From NCBI GenBank assembly GCA_947492825.1, contig CANLNT010000001.1:2046001-2110000 (forward strand): a stretch of 64,000 nt of DNA, given 5' to 3'. This document shows, one piece after another, positions 34,069-43,494 of this stretch (position 1 is its first letter; every line of letters starts with the position of its first letter). The position numbers and the translations under genes were made by a program. Under the pieces are notes generated by a model that made no database searches, had not been told where the DNA came from, and worked only from the letters and a program-made list of their open reading frames with translations. The DNA comes from an uncultured Paracoccaceae bacterium. Lineage in GTDB: Bacteria; Pseudomonadota; Alphaproteobacteria; Rhodobacterales; Rhodobacteraceae.

Positions 34069-34632
34069 ATGCAACAATGCCGGGCGATCATCGCCATGGC
34101 CCTGATCCTGACCTTGGCCGCCTGTTCTACAGGCGGCTTTGGTGCGTCGAACGACGCAGTCGGCGCACCGGGCGTGGCGGGGACGAGCGACGTGGACGGG
34201 CTCATCGTTGGGCATCGCCTGATGGCAGCGGGTGAGTACGAGCTGGCCTTGCGCGCCTATACCCGCGCCGCCGCTCAACAGGGGCTGAATGTTGACACGA
34301 TGTCGGCGCTTGGCTCTGCGAACCTGAAACTTGGGCGGTTAGGTCAGGCCGAGCGCCTGCTGCGTCGCGCGACCGAGGAAGCCCCCGATTTCCCGGCCGC
34401 ATGGAACAATCTGGGCGTGATCCTGCTTGAAAAACGCGAATATGCCGAAGCGGTCGAGGTTTTCCGTCGCGCCTTTGCAACGGATAACGGGAATTCTGAC
34501 CAAATCCGACAGAACCTGGCCCTGGCGCTCGCCAAACTCGAAGATCCGTTTTATGTTGATCCACAACAAAACCAGGGACCAAAACTGGTACGGCGGGGCA
34601 CAGGCGACTTTGTGATCCTGACCGATCTTTGA
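34069..34632 (+). CDS. tadD: TadD-like tetratricopeptide lipoprotein
   Basis: 187 residues. The start MQQCRAIIAMALILTLAAC is a lipoprotein signal with lipobox LAAC at about 16-19. Three TPR units fill residues about 50-165 (MAAGEYELALRAYTRAAAQQ; GSANLKLGRLGQAERLLRRA; NLGVILLEKREYAEAVEVFRRA). TadD is thought to be a pilotin-like factor for the secretin. The position after tadC fits the usual Tad order. Confidence 0.9.
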   Translation: MQQCRAIIAMALILTLAACSTGGFGASNDAVGAPGVAGTSDVDGLIVGHRLMAAGEYELALRAYTRAAAQQGLNVDTMSALGSANLKLGRLGQAERLLRRATEEAPDFPAAWNNLGVILLEKREYAEAVEVFRRAFATDNGNSDQIRQNLALALAKLEDPFYVDPQQNQGPKLVRRGTGDFVILTDL

Positions 34633-34659
34633 AGGCAGAGAGCAGCAAAGGACGCAAAA

Positions 34660-35517
34660 ATGCGCCACCCTATCGTGATGTCATCCTTGATGGCCGCCCT
34701 TGTGGCCCTTTCGGCATGTGAAAAATCCGGCGACGCACAGGTTGAACGTGCGCTGCAGGACATGAACGTTGTTGATGAAACCAATCTGAATGATGTGATG
34801 CTGACCGTGGGCGACCCGGCCGCCGCCGTCACTTATTTTCAGGGGTCCGCCGCCAAAGAACCCGAACGCATTGATCTGCAACGCGGTTTGGCCAAAAGCC
34901 TTGTGCGCGCCAAGCGTCCCGCTGATGCGGTCGAGGCATGGGAAAACGTGATCGCACGCAGCGACAGCAACCACGACGACCGGGTTGAACTGGCCGATGC
35001 GTTGATCCGCACCAACCGCTGGGACGAAGCCGCGACGATGCTGAACACGATCCCGCCGACCCACGAGACGTTCAAGCGTTACCGGTTGGAGGCGATGGTC
35101 GCCGACAGCAAGGAACAATGGGACAAGGCCGACAGCTTTTATGAAACGGCAGCCGGGTTGACCACCACGCCTGCGGGCGTGCTGAATAACTGGGGCTATT
35201 CCAAGTTGACCCGCGGTGATTACACCGGGGCCGAGCGCTTGTTCACCGATGCGATCCGCATGGACGGCGGCATCTTCACCGCCAAGAACAACCTTGTGCT
35301 GGCCCGTGGGGCACAGCGCAAATATGACCTGCCCGTCGTGCCAATGACGCAGATCGAACGCGCGCAACTGTTGCACACGCTGGCCCTGACCGCGATTAAG
35401 CAGAACGATGTGACCATCGGCAAAGGCCTGCTGCGCGAAGCGGTCGACACGCACCCGCAGCACTTTGAAGAGGCGAGCCGCTCGTTGGCCGCGCTTGAAG
35501 CGAACGTGACGAACTAG
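34660..35517 (+). CDS. Second TPR lipoprotein of the Tad locus
   Basis: 285 residues with a lipoprotein signal (MRHPIVMSSLMAALVALSAC). The rest is TPR-like, for example GLAKSLVRAKRPADAVEAWENVI, LADALIRTNRWDEAATML and LNNWGYSKLTRGDYTGAERLFTDAIRM. It is similar in layout to tadD and starts 27 bp after it, with AAGGA before the ATG. Two TPR lipoproteins in a row may reflect duplication. Its exact role in the Tad machine is not known. Confidence 0.88.
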   Translation: MRHPIVMSSLMAALVALSACEKSGDAQVERALQDMNVVDETNLNDVMLTVGDPAAAVTYFQGSAAKEPERIDLQRGLAKSLVRAKRPADAVEAWENVIARSDSNHDDRVELADALIRTNRWDEAATMLNTIPPTHETFKRYRLEAMVADSKEQWDKADSFYETAAGLTTTPAGVLNNWGYSKLTRGDYTGAERLFTDAIRMDGGIFTAKNNLVLARGAQRKYDLPVVPMTQIERAQLLHTLALTAIKQNDVTIGKGLLREAVDTHPQHFEEASRSLAALEANVTN

Positions 35518-35521
35518 GCGC

Positions 35522-36013
35522 ATGGGCCTGACTGCCAGTGCCGCCGGCTGGTTTCTGCTGGCGGCCGTTCCTTTCGGATTATTTAGCATTTACAGCGACT
35601 TGTCGCGCATGAAGATCCCCAATCTGGCGACCGATGGCTTGGCCGCCAGTTATATCATTCTGGGCTTTATCGCCCTGCCTTTTGACCTTTATCTCTGGGG
35701 CTTTGCGCACTACGCGGTGATGTTGATCGCGGGCATTGCGCTGAATGCCGCGCGGGTGATGGGCGCGGGCGACAGCAAATTCATCGCCGCCGCTGCCCCC
35801 TATATCGCCATCGCGGATCTGCGGTTGATCCTGTTTTTGTTCCCCGCCGCCTTGCTGGCAGCCTATGTGACCCACCGGGCTGCCAAATACTCGCCCCTGC
35901 GCCGTGCTGTGCCGCATTGGGAAAGCTGGCAACAGGGCAAGCGCTTTCCGATGGGCTATCCCCTTGGGATGACACTGATCCTGTATCTGCTGATCGTGCT
36001 GACGACCCGCTGA
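35522..36013 (+). CDS. cpaA: Prepilin peptidase CpaA/TadV (A24 family)
   Basis: 163 residues, about four to five membrane helices. It is the aspartic peptidase that removes the leader of Flp pilins at Gly-X. Both catalytic aspartates are visible: Asp in SIYSDLSRMKIPN and the second in VMGAGDSKF (GxGD motif). It lacks the N-methylase domain of PilD, as is usual in the Tad class. It begins 4 bp after the TPR gene. Having the processing enzyme in the cluster supports function of the three pilins. Confidence 0.95.
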   Translation: MGLTASAAGWFLLAAVPFGLFSIYSDLSRMKIPNLATDGLAASYIILGFIALPFDLYLWGFAHYAVMLIAGIALNAARVMGAGDSKFIAAAAPYIAIADLRLILFLFPAALLAAYVTHRAAKYSPLRRAVPHWESWQQGKRFPMGYPLGMTLILYLLIVLTTR

Positions 36014-36127
36014 CTGCCCCAGCAATTCAGCCTTTCGTCCATCATTTCGCCATAAATGCCTGCTCTTTTGTGCCGGAATGCGGTCAATCCACCGTGCAAT
36101 GGACCAATCAGTGACAGGCGACAGACG

Positions 36128-37438
36128 ATGAACATGGAAACCACCGGCGTTATGGCGCCCCCCGCCCCCAAGGGCCTTGATGGTATGCGTCTGCCTCTGG
36201 CGATGATGCGCGATATTCTGATCAAGACGATGTATCGGATGAACTTCAACATGGTGTCCGACATCGCCAAGGCGATCTGCCTGCCGATCCCGGTCACACA
36301 GGAATTGGTCGATATGGCGCGCGGGCAACTGCTGCTAGAGGCGACAGGCACGCTGAATGCCAACAACGGCAATGAGATGGGTTATCAGCTGACCGATGCC
36401 GGGAAATCCCGTGCCCAGGATGCGCTGCGCCAGTCAGAGTATTTTGGCGCCATGCCGGTGCCATTGTCGATTTATCACGAACAGATCAAGCGTCAGTCGA
36501 TCCGCAACATCCACATCACCAAGGATCAGCTGTTGTCAGCAATGGGTCACTTGATCCTGCCCGATGACCTGCTGGACAATCTTGGCCCCGCGGTGGGCGC
36601 TGGCCGTTCGATCTTGATGTACGGCCCGCCGGGCAACGGGAAATCCTCGATCTCGAATGGTATTCGCGACGCGTTGGGCGACAAGATCTATGTGCCCCGC
36701 GCCGTGGAATACTCCGGTCAGGTGATCACGGTCTATGACCCGATTGTACACAACGCGGCAGAGGAAGAGGCGCAAGATGCCAATTCGCTGCGCCGCACCA
36801 CGGGCCGTTTTGACACCCGCTATGTGCGATGCGAACGTCCGACCGTGATTACGGGCGGTGAATTGTCCCTGGAAATGCTCGACCTTGTTTATAACCCGGT
36901 CGCGCGGACCTATCAGGCCCCGCTGCAGATGAAGTCGACCGGCGGCATCTTTATCGTGGACGACTTGGGCCGTCAGGCCGAGCCGCCACAGTCACTGGTG
37001 AACCGCTGGATTGTGCCGCTGGAAGAGAACAAGGATATTCTGGCCCTGCAATCGGGCGAAAAGTTCGAGGTGCCTTTTGACACGCTGGTGATCTTTTCGA
37101 CCAACTTCCACCCCAACGCGATCTTCGACATGGCCGCGCTGCGCCGGATTTTCTACAAGATCAAAATTGATGGCCCCTGTCAGGCGGATTTCTTGAAGAT
37201 TTTCGCGATGGTCGCACGCAAGCGCAAGATGCCGCTGGACGAAGCGACGCTGGTCCATCTGCTAAACAACCGCTACCCCGAAATCGACAACGTCTATGCG
37301 AATTATCAGCCGATCTTTTTGATCGACCAGATGATTGCGATTTGCGAGTTCGAGGGGAAACCCTACCACATGTCCCCTGAATTGATTGACCGCGCATGGA
37401 ACAACATGTTCGTCAAAGAAGAAGACATCGTGCGCTGA
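36128..37438 (+). CDS. AAA+ ATPase downstream of the Tad locus, unknown role
   Basis: 436 residues. The first 110 residues look like a winged-helix-type module (FNMVSDIAKAICLPIPVTQELVDMARGQ). The AAA+ core follows, with Walker A GPPGNGKS at 166-173, Walker B IFIVDDLGRQ, and VIFSTNFHP as sensor 1. I know similar ATPases next to Tad clusters in Rhodobacterales, but none with a proven function to my knowledge. ATG 36128 follows an upstream frame that crosses 36056; the 114-bp gap after cpaA could hold a promoter. A hairpin overlaps the stop. Confidence 0.85.
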   Translation: MNMETTGVMAPPAPKGLDGMRLPLAMMRDILIKTMYRMNFNMVSDIAKAICLPIPVTQELVDMARGQLLLEATGTLNANNGNEMGYQLTDAGKSRAQDALRQSEYFGAMPVPLSIYHEQIKRQSIRNIHITKDQLLSAMGHLILPDDLLDNLGPAVGAGRSILMYGPPGNGKSSISNGIRDALGDKIYVPRAVEYSGQVITVYDPIVHNAAEEEAQDANSLRRTTGRFDTRYVRCERPTVITGGELSLEMLDLVYNPVARTYQAPLQMKSTGGIFIVDDLGRQAEPPQSLVNRWIVPLEENKDILALQSGEKFEVPFDTLVIFSTNFHPNAIFDMAALRRIFYKIKIDGPCQADFLKIFAMVARKRKMPLDEATLVHLLNNRYPEIDNVYANYQPIFLIDQMIAICEFEGKPYHMSPELIDRAWNNMFVKEEDIVR

Positions 37439-37471
37439 TGCATTAACACGCATTCAGATTTGCGTATGCAT
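37438..37471. other. Hairpin overlapping the AAA+ gene stop
   Basis: ATGCAT..ACGC on the left pairs with GCGTATGCAT on the right (four unpaired bases TAAC), around a 10-base loop. There is no T run afterwards, so it is only a possible 3'-end structure. Confidence 0.4.
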
Positions 37472-37522
37472 GGCAAGTGCATGGGTTGTGTATGGGATGT
37501 GGCTCCGTCATTTTGATGGTCC

Positions 37523-39964
37523 ATGACAGGTTTGCCGCCCCAATTTTCTGACTGGTTTTCGGCCCGTGGCTGGTCAATTCACCCGCATCAGCAGGACATG
37601 CTGGATCGGGCGGATGCCCCCGCGCTGTTGCTGATCGCCCCCACCGGCGGGGGCAAGACTTTGGCCGGGTTCCTGCCCACATTGGCAGAGCTGGCGGATG
37701 GCCAACATGTTGGAATTCATACGCTTTATGTCTCCCCGCTCAAGGCATTAGCAGCTGACATCAAACGCAACCTGCGCACCCCGGTCGACGAAATGGACCT
37801 GCCGATCCGGATCGAGGATCGCACCGGCGACACCTCTGCCACGCAAAAAAAACGCCAGCGCGCGGACCCGCCGCATATTCTACTAACGACGCCGGAAAGC
37901 CTTGCGTTATTAACCTCTTACGAGGACGCGCCGCGCATGTTCAAGGGCCTGCAGCGGGTCATTGTGGACGAAATTCACGCGCTGCAGGAAAGCAAAAGGG
38001 GCGATCAGCTGATGCTGGCCTTAGGGCGACTGCAACGGCTGGCCCCGGATATGCGGCGCATCGGCCTGTCTGCCACGGTCGAGGACCCGGCTGTGATCGC
38101 TAAGTCATTGGCATGTAACCCAGATCCCTGTGAAATCCTGCACGCGGACCCCGGCCCAGACCCTGATATTTCGATGATGGTCACCGCGGAAAAGCCGCCC
38201 TGGTCGGGCGGCGGTGCGGCTTATGCCATCCCCGCGGTGCTTGAACAGGTCCGGCAACACAAGACCACACTGATCTTTCACAACACGCGGGCCCAGGCGG
38301 AAATTTTCTTTCATAATCTGTGGCTTGCCAATACCGACGACCTGCCCATCGGCATCCATCACGGCTCTCTGTCGCGCGAACAACGCGCCAATGTCGAAGG
38401 TGCAATGGTCCGGGGTGAGCTTCGCGCCATCGTCTGCACAGGCAGTCTGGACCTTGGCATTGACTGGGGTGATGTGGATTTGGTGATCCAGATCGGCGCG
38501 CCCAAGAACGTCAAGCGCCTGATTCAGCGTATTGGCCGCGCCAATCACCGCTACAACGCACCATCCAAGGCTTTGCTGGTGCCCGCCAATCGCTTTGAAG
38601 TCATTGAATGTATTGCCGCTTTGGAGGCCGCGAAGGCGGGCGATCTGGACGGCGATCCTCCCGGTCCCGGTCCCCGCGATGTGTTGTGTCAACACATCCT
38701 TATCACGGCCTGTGCTGGCCCTTTTGATGCGGATGACCTCTTTGCCGAGGTCCGCACCGTTGGTGCTTTTGCAGAACTTACCCGCGCGCAGTTTGATGAA
38801 TGTCTGGATTTTTGCGCCACCGGTGGCTACGCACTGCGCGCTTATGACAAATGGAAAAGGTTGAAAGAAACCAATGGCCTGTGGCGCCTGCGCGACCCCC
38901 GCGCCAGCCGCAATATCCGCATGAACATCGGCACGATTCAGGACACCGACACGCTGAAAGTCCGCTACAAGGGCAGCTTCAAGCCGCTGGGCGAAATTGA
39001 AGAGGGCTTTGCCGCATCGCTGACCCCCGGTGACACATTCCTGATCGGCGGCAAGATTGTTCGCTACGAGGGCCTGCGTGAATTGACGGTCGAAGTGTCG
39101 CGCCACGCCGCCAAAAAGCCCAAGATTGCCACCTTCATGGGCACCAAATTTGCCACGTCGACCCAGCTTCAGGCCCGCATCCTGCGCATGTTCGAAAGCG
39201 GCGACTGGGACGCCCTGCCCGATCACACGCGTGATTGGTTGAACCTGCAAAGGGACCTATCGAAATTGCCAGAGGCGGATCGCATCCTCGTTGAAAGTTT
39301 CCCACATCAAGGCCAGCAGCACACGGTTTTCTACGGCTTTGCAGGGCGTAACGCCATGCAAACGCTGGGTCTTTTGCTAACACAGCGGATGGAAGATCTC
39401 TCACTGAACCCGCTTGGCTTTGTGGCGACCGATTACGCCACGATGATCTGGGGGCTTGATCCGGTCACCAACCCTGCACCGCTGATCCAGCCCGATGCTC
39501 TGCGCGACGGATTCGAGACGTGGTTGCAAGGCAATGCGGTGATGAAAAAGACTTTTCGCACTGCCTCCACGATCGCCGGGCTGATCGAACGCAACCTGCC
39601 GCAAAGCCGCAAATCCGGACGGCAAGCAACCTTTAGTTCAGATATTCTTTACGAAACGCTGGTGAAGTATGACCCCGATCATCTGATGTTGGACATCACA
39701 AGGGACGAGGCGCTGAGCGGTCTGGTTGACTTGGGCCGGATCGAGGAAATGCTGTCCAGAACCGAAGGCCGCTTTGACCATGTCGTCCGTGACCGTGTCA
39801 CGCCATTGGCCGCACCACTGATGCTGGAAGTCGGCCGGGTGCCGATCAAAGGCGAAGGGCGGGAACTACTCGTCGAGCGCGAAACCCAGGCGCTGATGGA
39901 GGCGTCAGGCCTCAATACCATTGACGTTCCCGGCTCAAAACCGAAATGGCGCGTTGGTTGGTAA
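37523..39964 (+). CDS. Ligase-associated DEXH-box helicase (Lhr-like)
   Basis: 813 residues, SF2 helicase of the Lhr family: Walker A APTGGGKT at 39-46, motif II VDEIHAL, motif III LSATVE, motif VI QRIGRANHR, then the Lhr winged-helix and C-terminal domains. Alphaproteobacterial members are found with an ATP-dependent ligase, an exonuclease and PdeM in a DNA-damage operon. Here only pdeM follows. The unwinding direction and the substrate are inferred from the family only. Confidence 0.93.
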   Translation: MTGLPPQFSDWFSARGWSIHPHQQDMLDRADAPALLLIAPTGGGKTLAGFLPTLAELADGQHVGIHTLYVSPLKALAADIKRNLRTPVDEMDLPIRIEDRTGDTSATQKKRQRADPPHILLTTPESLALLTSYEDAPRMFKGLQRVIVDEIHALQESKRGDQLMLALGRLQRLAPDMRRIGLSATVEDPAVIAKSLACNPDPCEILHADPGPDPDISMMVTAEKPPWSGGGAAYAIPAVLEQVRQHKTTLIFHNTRAQAEIFFHNLWLANTDDLPIGIHHGSLSREQRANVEGAMVRGELRAIVCTGSLDLGIDWGDVDLVIQIGAPKNVKRLIQRIGRANHRYNAPSKALLVPANRFEVIECIAALEAAKAGDLDGDPPGPGPRDVLCQHILITACAGPFDADDLFAEVRTVGAFAELTRAQFDECLDFCATGGYALRAYDKWKRLKETNGLWRLRDPRASRNIRMNIGTIQDTDTLKVRYKGSFKPLGEIEEGFAASLTPGDTFLIGGKIVRYEGLRELTVEVSRHAAKKPKIATFMGTKFATSTQLQARILRMFESGDWDALPDHTRDWLNLQRDLSKLPEADRILVESFPHQGQQHTVFYGFAGRNAMQTLGLLLTQRMEDLSLNPLGFVATDYATMIWGLDPVTNPAPLIQPDALRDGFETWLQGNAVMKKTFRTASTIAGLIERNLPQSRKSGRQATFSSDILYETLVKYDPDHLMLDITRDEALSGLVDLGRIEEMLSRTEGRFDHVVRDRVTPLAAPLMLEVGRVPIKGEGRELLVERETQALMEASGLNTIDVPGSKPKWRVGW

Positions 39965-40007
39965 ACAAGTGGTTGATTTGCGGCAAAGCCTGCAGCAAGA
40001 ACAGATC

Positions 40008-40667
40008 ATGAACGCATATATTTTCAACCTGTCCGGCATCACATTGCACGCTCTGCCCACTGGCGCGCTTTGGGCGCCTGACAGCGGCACGTTGACCGTC
40101 TCTGACCTGCATCTGGGCAAGTCTGATCGCATCGCACGGCGGCGCGGGATCATGCTCCCCCCCTACGAAACACGTGCGACGCTCGACAAACTCGACGTAC
40201 TGCTGGACACCCTCATGCCACAGCGTGTTGTTTGTTTAGGTGATAGTTTCGATGATCTGGATGCGGCGAACAGCCTTGATGAAGTTGAAAAAATGCAACT
40301 CGCTCGGCAACAAGCCGGGCGCGATTGGATCTGGATAGAGGGCAACCACGACCCCGGCCCCGTTGATCTGGGTGGGCAGCATCTGAGTGAGCTACCCGAT
40401 GGCCCGTTGATCTATCGCCACATTGCAATACCAGGCACCAAGGGCGAGATTTCAGGTCACTATCACCCCAAATGCAGTGTGTCGCGCGGCGGCGCGCGAC
40501 CGGCATTCCTGATTGACGCAGCACGCGTGATCCTGCCTGCCTTTGGCGCTTTCACCGGCGGTTTGCGCGCCAGTCACCCGGCGCTTCAATCGCTGATGCA
40601 ACCCGACGCAACCGCCGTGCTGACCGGCAAAAGGGCTATGCCCGTGCCCTTGGCGGCAACGGTTTAG
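40008..40667 (+). CDS. pdeM: Ligase-associated DNA endonuclease PdeM (metallophosphoesterase)
   Basis: 219 residues with the calcineurin-type metallophosphoesterase core: SDLHLGKSD (DxH), GDSFDD (GDxxD), GNHD in WIEGNHDPG and the later SGHYHPK (GHxH). PdeM is the nuclease partner of the Lhr-type helicase in the ligase-associated repair set. ATG 40008 begins the conserved part; the earlier frame lies inside the helicase gene. It overlaps folD on the opposite strand by four bases. Confidence 0.9.
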   Translation: MNAYIFNLSGITLHALPTGALWAPDSGTLTVSDLHLGKSDRIARRRGIMLPPYETRATLDKLDVLLDTLMPQRVVCLGDSFDDLDAANSLDEVEKMQLARQQAGRDWIWIEGNHDPGPVDLGGQHLSELPDGPLIYRHIAIPGTKGEISGHYHPKCSVSRGGARPAFLIDAARVILPAFGAFTGGLRASHPALQSLMQPDATAVLTGKRAMPVPLAATV

Positions 40668-41557
40668 GCGGTCAGGCCCTCGGGTTCAGCCAGACCATTG
40701 GCACGGCAACAGGCGGTGACAGTGTTGGCCAGCAGACAGGCAATTGTCATCGGCCCCACACCACCTGGCACCGGTGTGATGGCACCGGCCACAGCAGCAC
40801 AGCTGTCATAGTCCACATCGCCAACCAAACGCGTCCCACCTTCTGGCTTGTCGATCCGATTGATGCCCACATCAATCACCGTCGCACCCTCTTTGATCCA
40901 GTCGCCCGGCACCATCTGTGGCCGCCCTACGGCCGCCACAACGATATCTGCCTGACGCACAACACCCGGCAAATCCGCCGTGCGCGAATGGGCAATCGTC
41001 ACTGTGCAGCTGTCATTCAACAGCAATTGCGCCATCGGCTTGCCCACAATGTTGGACCGACCGATCACCACCGCATTCATTCCCGACAAAGACCCGTGAT
41101 GATCTCGCAGCATCATCAAGCAACCCAGCGGCGTACAAGGCACCATGCTTTTCTGTCCGGTCCCCAAAAGACCGACGTTCGAGATATGAAACCCATCCAC
41201 GTCCTTGGCCGGGTCAATCGCATTCAGGATCGTGTCGCCGTCAATATGGTCTGGCACCGGCAGTTGGCACAGAATGCCGTGCACGGCCGGATCGTTGTTC
41301 AACTGTTCAATCAATTCCAACAGATCCTCTTGCGAGGTCGCCACATCCAGCTTGTGCTCGAAAGAGGCCATGCCAACCTCAAGCGTCTGCTTGCCCTTGT
41401 TTCGCACGTAAACCTGGCTGGCGGGGTCTTCACCGACCAAAACAACGGCCAGGCCGGGCACGATCCCGTGTTCTTCCTTTAGCCGCGCGACGTGGTCCGC
41501 CACCTTGCCCCGCACCGTGGCCGCAAAGGCCTTTCCGTCAATCACTGTCGCTGTCAT
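40664..41557 (-). CDS. folD: Bifunctional methylene-THF dehydrogenase/cyclohydrolase FolD
   Basis: 297 residues. FolD interconverts 5,10-methylene-THF, methenyl-THF and 10-formyl-THF with NADP. Signatures are the catalytic-lysine motif [14 protein letters not shown], the GILCQLPVP stretch and the C-terminal [15 protein letters not shown]. It lies downstream of fhs on the same strand, so the two enzymes work together in one-carbon metabolism, for example on formate released in methyl-compound oxidation. A repeat/terminator region separates them. Confidence 0.97.
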   Translation of the reverse strand: MTATVIDGKAFAATVRGKVADHVARLKEEHGIVPGLAVVLVGEDPASQVYVRNKGKQTLEVGMASFEHKLDVATSQEDLLELIEQLNNDPAVHGILCQLPVPDHIDGDTILNAIDPAKDVDGFHISNVGLLGTGQKSMVPCTPLGCLMMLRDHHGSLSGMNAVVIGRSNIVGKPMAQLLLNDSCTVTIAHSRTADLPGVVRQADIVVAAVGRPQMVPGDWIKEGATVIDVGINRIDKPEGGTRLVGDVDYDSCAAVAGAITPVPGGVGPMTIACLLANTVTACCRANGLAEPEGLTA

Positions 41558-41565
41558 CAGTCTTT

Positions 41566-41594
41566 CTTCCGAATAAAAATATGCCCGCCGGAGG
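41566..41594 (-). repeat. Dispersed intergenic repeat, copy B (diverged)
   Basis: On the minus strand CCTCCGGCGGGCAT is followed by ATTTTTATTCGGAAG, a diverged form of the element at 23786 and 54148. Here the GC part also pairs with CGGCGGGC/GCCCGCCG at 41583-41615, so it can form a T-tailed hairpin after fhs. Confidence 0.6.
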
Positions 41595-41645
41595 TGTCCT
41601 ACCGGGACGGCGGGCGGGGCGTTTTGCCCCCCAAACGGGGGGCAA
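41583..41645 (-). terminator. Double hairpin between fhs and folD
   Basis: Transcribed from the minus strand, a 9-bp hairpin TTGCCCCCC/GGGGGGCAA (41624-41645) is followed by a second stem GCCCGCCG/CGGCGGGC (41583-41615) with ATATTTTTATT behind it. The second is a good terminator candidate for fhs, which suggests that folD is partly separately expressed. Confidence 0.65.
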
Positions 41646-41664
41646 GAGCGGCGCGCGTCGGACC

Positions 41665-43341
41665 CTAGAACAAGCCTTCAATCTGGCCGTCCGCGTTCAG
41701 CATGATGGCCTCCGCCGAAGGCACGCGCGGCAGGCCCGGCATGGTCATGATCTCACCGCAGATGGCAACGACAAAACCGGCCCCGGCAGACAGCCGCACT
41801 TCACGGATCGGAACCGCGTGGCCCGTTGGCGCACCACGCAACGCGGGATCGGTCGAGAATGAGTACTGCGTTTTTGCCATACACACCGGCAGGTTGCCAT
41901 AACCCTGCTCCTCCCACGCGCGCAACTGATCGCGGATCTTTTTGTCCGCAATCACCTCATCAGCGCGGTAGATGCGCTTGGCGATCGTGTCGATCTTGTC
42001 AAACAGGCCCAGATCATCGCCATAGATCGGCGCAAAATTCGCACTGTCCTGATCGGCAATCTCGGCCACGCGGGTCGCGAGATCCCTGGTCCCTTCGGAC
42101 CCATGCGCCCAGTGCTTGCACAAGATCGCCTCAGACCCCTGACTTTCAACGAAATCCTTGACCGCCTGAACTTCGGCGTCGGTGTCGGTGACAAAGTGGT
42201 TGATCGCCACGACCACTGGCACGCCGAATGATTTGACGTTCTCGATGTGACGCCCAAGGTTCGGGCAGCCTGCGGTCACCGCGTCGACATTCTCAGCCCC
42301 AAGGTCTGCCTTGGCCACGCCGCCGTTCATCTTCATGGCACGCACTGTTGCCACAACCACCACGCAAGACGGCGCAATGCCGGCCTTGCGGCACTTGATG
42401 TTCATGAACTTTTCGGCGCCCAAATCAGCGCCAAACCCCGCCTCGGTCACCACATAGTCCGCAACCTTCAGCGCCGTGGTGGTCGCTGTGACAGAGTTAC
42501 AGCCATGCGCGATGTTCGCAAATGGCCCACCGTGCACAAAGGCCGGGTTGTTTTCCAGTGTTTGCACAAGGTTTGGCTGCATCGCGTCTTTCAGCAGAAC
42601 GGTCATGGCACCGTCGGCCTTGATGTCGCGGCAGTAGACCGGGGTGCGGTCGCGACGATAGGCCACGATGATGTCGCCCAGACGCTTTTGCAGGTCTTCA
42701 AGGTTCAGCGCCAGACACAGGATCGCCATGACCTCGGACGCCACCGTGATGTCAAACCCGGCCTCACGGGGAAAACCGTTGGCCACGCCGCCCAGGCTGG
42801 CAGTGATCTGGCGCAGGGCACGGTCGTTCATGTCCATCACCCGGCGCCAAACGACGCGACGGATGTCGATCTCAAGCTCATTGCCCCAGTAGATGTGGTT
42901 GTCGATCATCGCCGACAGCAGGTTGTGCGCGGATGTGATGGCGTGAAAATCACCTGTGAAATGCAGGTTCATATCCTCCATCGGAACCACCTGCGCATAG
43001 CCACCGCCGGCAGCGCCACCCTTCATGCCAAAGCACGGACCCAGCGACGCCTCGCGGATACAGATCGCGGCCTTCTTACCGATCGCGTTCAGGCCGTCGC
43101 CCAGACCCACGGTTGTGGTCGTTTTGCCCTCACCTGCTGGGGTCGGGTTGATCGCAGTCACAAGGATCAGCTTGCCGTCGTTGTTGCCCTGTACAGAATC
43201 GATGAACGACTGGCTGACCTTCGCCTTGTCGTGGCCATAGGGCAAAAGATCATCACTACCGATACCCAGCTTGGCACCAATTTCTTGAATCGGACGCTTT
43301 TTGGCTTCGCGTGCGATTTCGATGTCCGACTTGTATTCCAT
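41665..43341 (-). CDS. fhs: Formate-tetrahydrofolate ligase
   Basis: 558 residues from ATG 43341 (an in-frame ATG at 43350 touches its own AGG, so the inner start looks better). The enzyme makes 10-formyl-THF from formate, THF and ATP. Recognisable signatures are the ATP loop [54 protein letters not shown] and [12 protein letters not shown]. It acts with FolD. Marine Rhodobacterales use this route for formate and methyl-group oxidation. A 19-bp palindrome lies about 80 bp upstream. Confidence 0.97.
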   Translation of the reverse strand: MEYKSDIEIAREAKKRPIQEIGAKLGIGSDDLLPYGHDKAKVSQSFIDSVQGNNDGKLILVTAINPTPAGEGKTTTTVGLGDGLNAIGKKAAICIREASLGPCFGMKGGAAGGGYAQVVPMEDMNLHFTGDFHAITSAHNLLSAMIDNHIYWGNELEIDIRRVVWRRVMDMNDRALRQITASLGGVANGFPREAGFDITVASEVMAILCLALNLEDLQKRLGDIIVAYRRDRTPVYCRDIKADGAMTVLLKDAMQPNLVQTLENNPAFVHGGPFANIAHGCNSVTATTTALKVADYVVTEAGFGADLGAEKFMNIKCRKAGIAPSCVVVVATVRAMKMNGGVAKADLGAENVDAVTAGCPNLGRHIENVKSFGVPVVVAINHFVTDTDAEVQAVKDFVESQGSEAILCKHWAHGSEGTRDLATRVAEIADQDSANFAPIYGDDLGLFDKIDTIAKRIYRADEVIADKKIRDQLRAWEEQGYGNLPVCMAKTQYSFSTDPALRGAPTGHAVPIREVRLSAGAGFVVAICGEIMTMPGLPRVPSAEAIMLNADGQIEGLF

Positions 43342-43418
43342 TGCATTCATCCTGTTGGGGGCGCGAACGCCTGCATCCGTCAGGATATGTCTAGCGAGGT
43401 CGTATGCTACGGTGCACC

Positions 43419-43437
43419 CGGATTACGACATAATCCG
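43419..43437. promoter_or_regulatory. Palindrome upstream of fhs
   Basis: CGGATTA and TAATCCG form perfect 7-bp arms around a 5-base centre, 78 bp upstream of the fhs ATG. It is in the 153-bp gap before the MOSC gene and has the size of a dimeric repressor or activator site. I do not recognise the regulator. Confidence 0.45.
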
Positions 43438-43494
43438 CGTCAGAATCGTCGGCGCAGGCCGCCGTGGTTTCGGATAAGAAACGCAATGCGCCGA

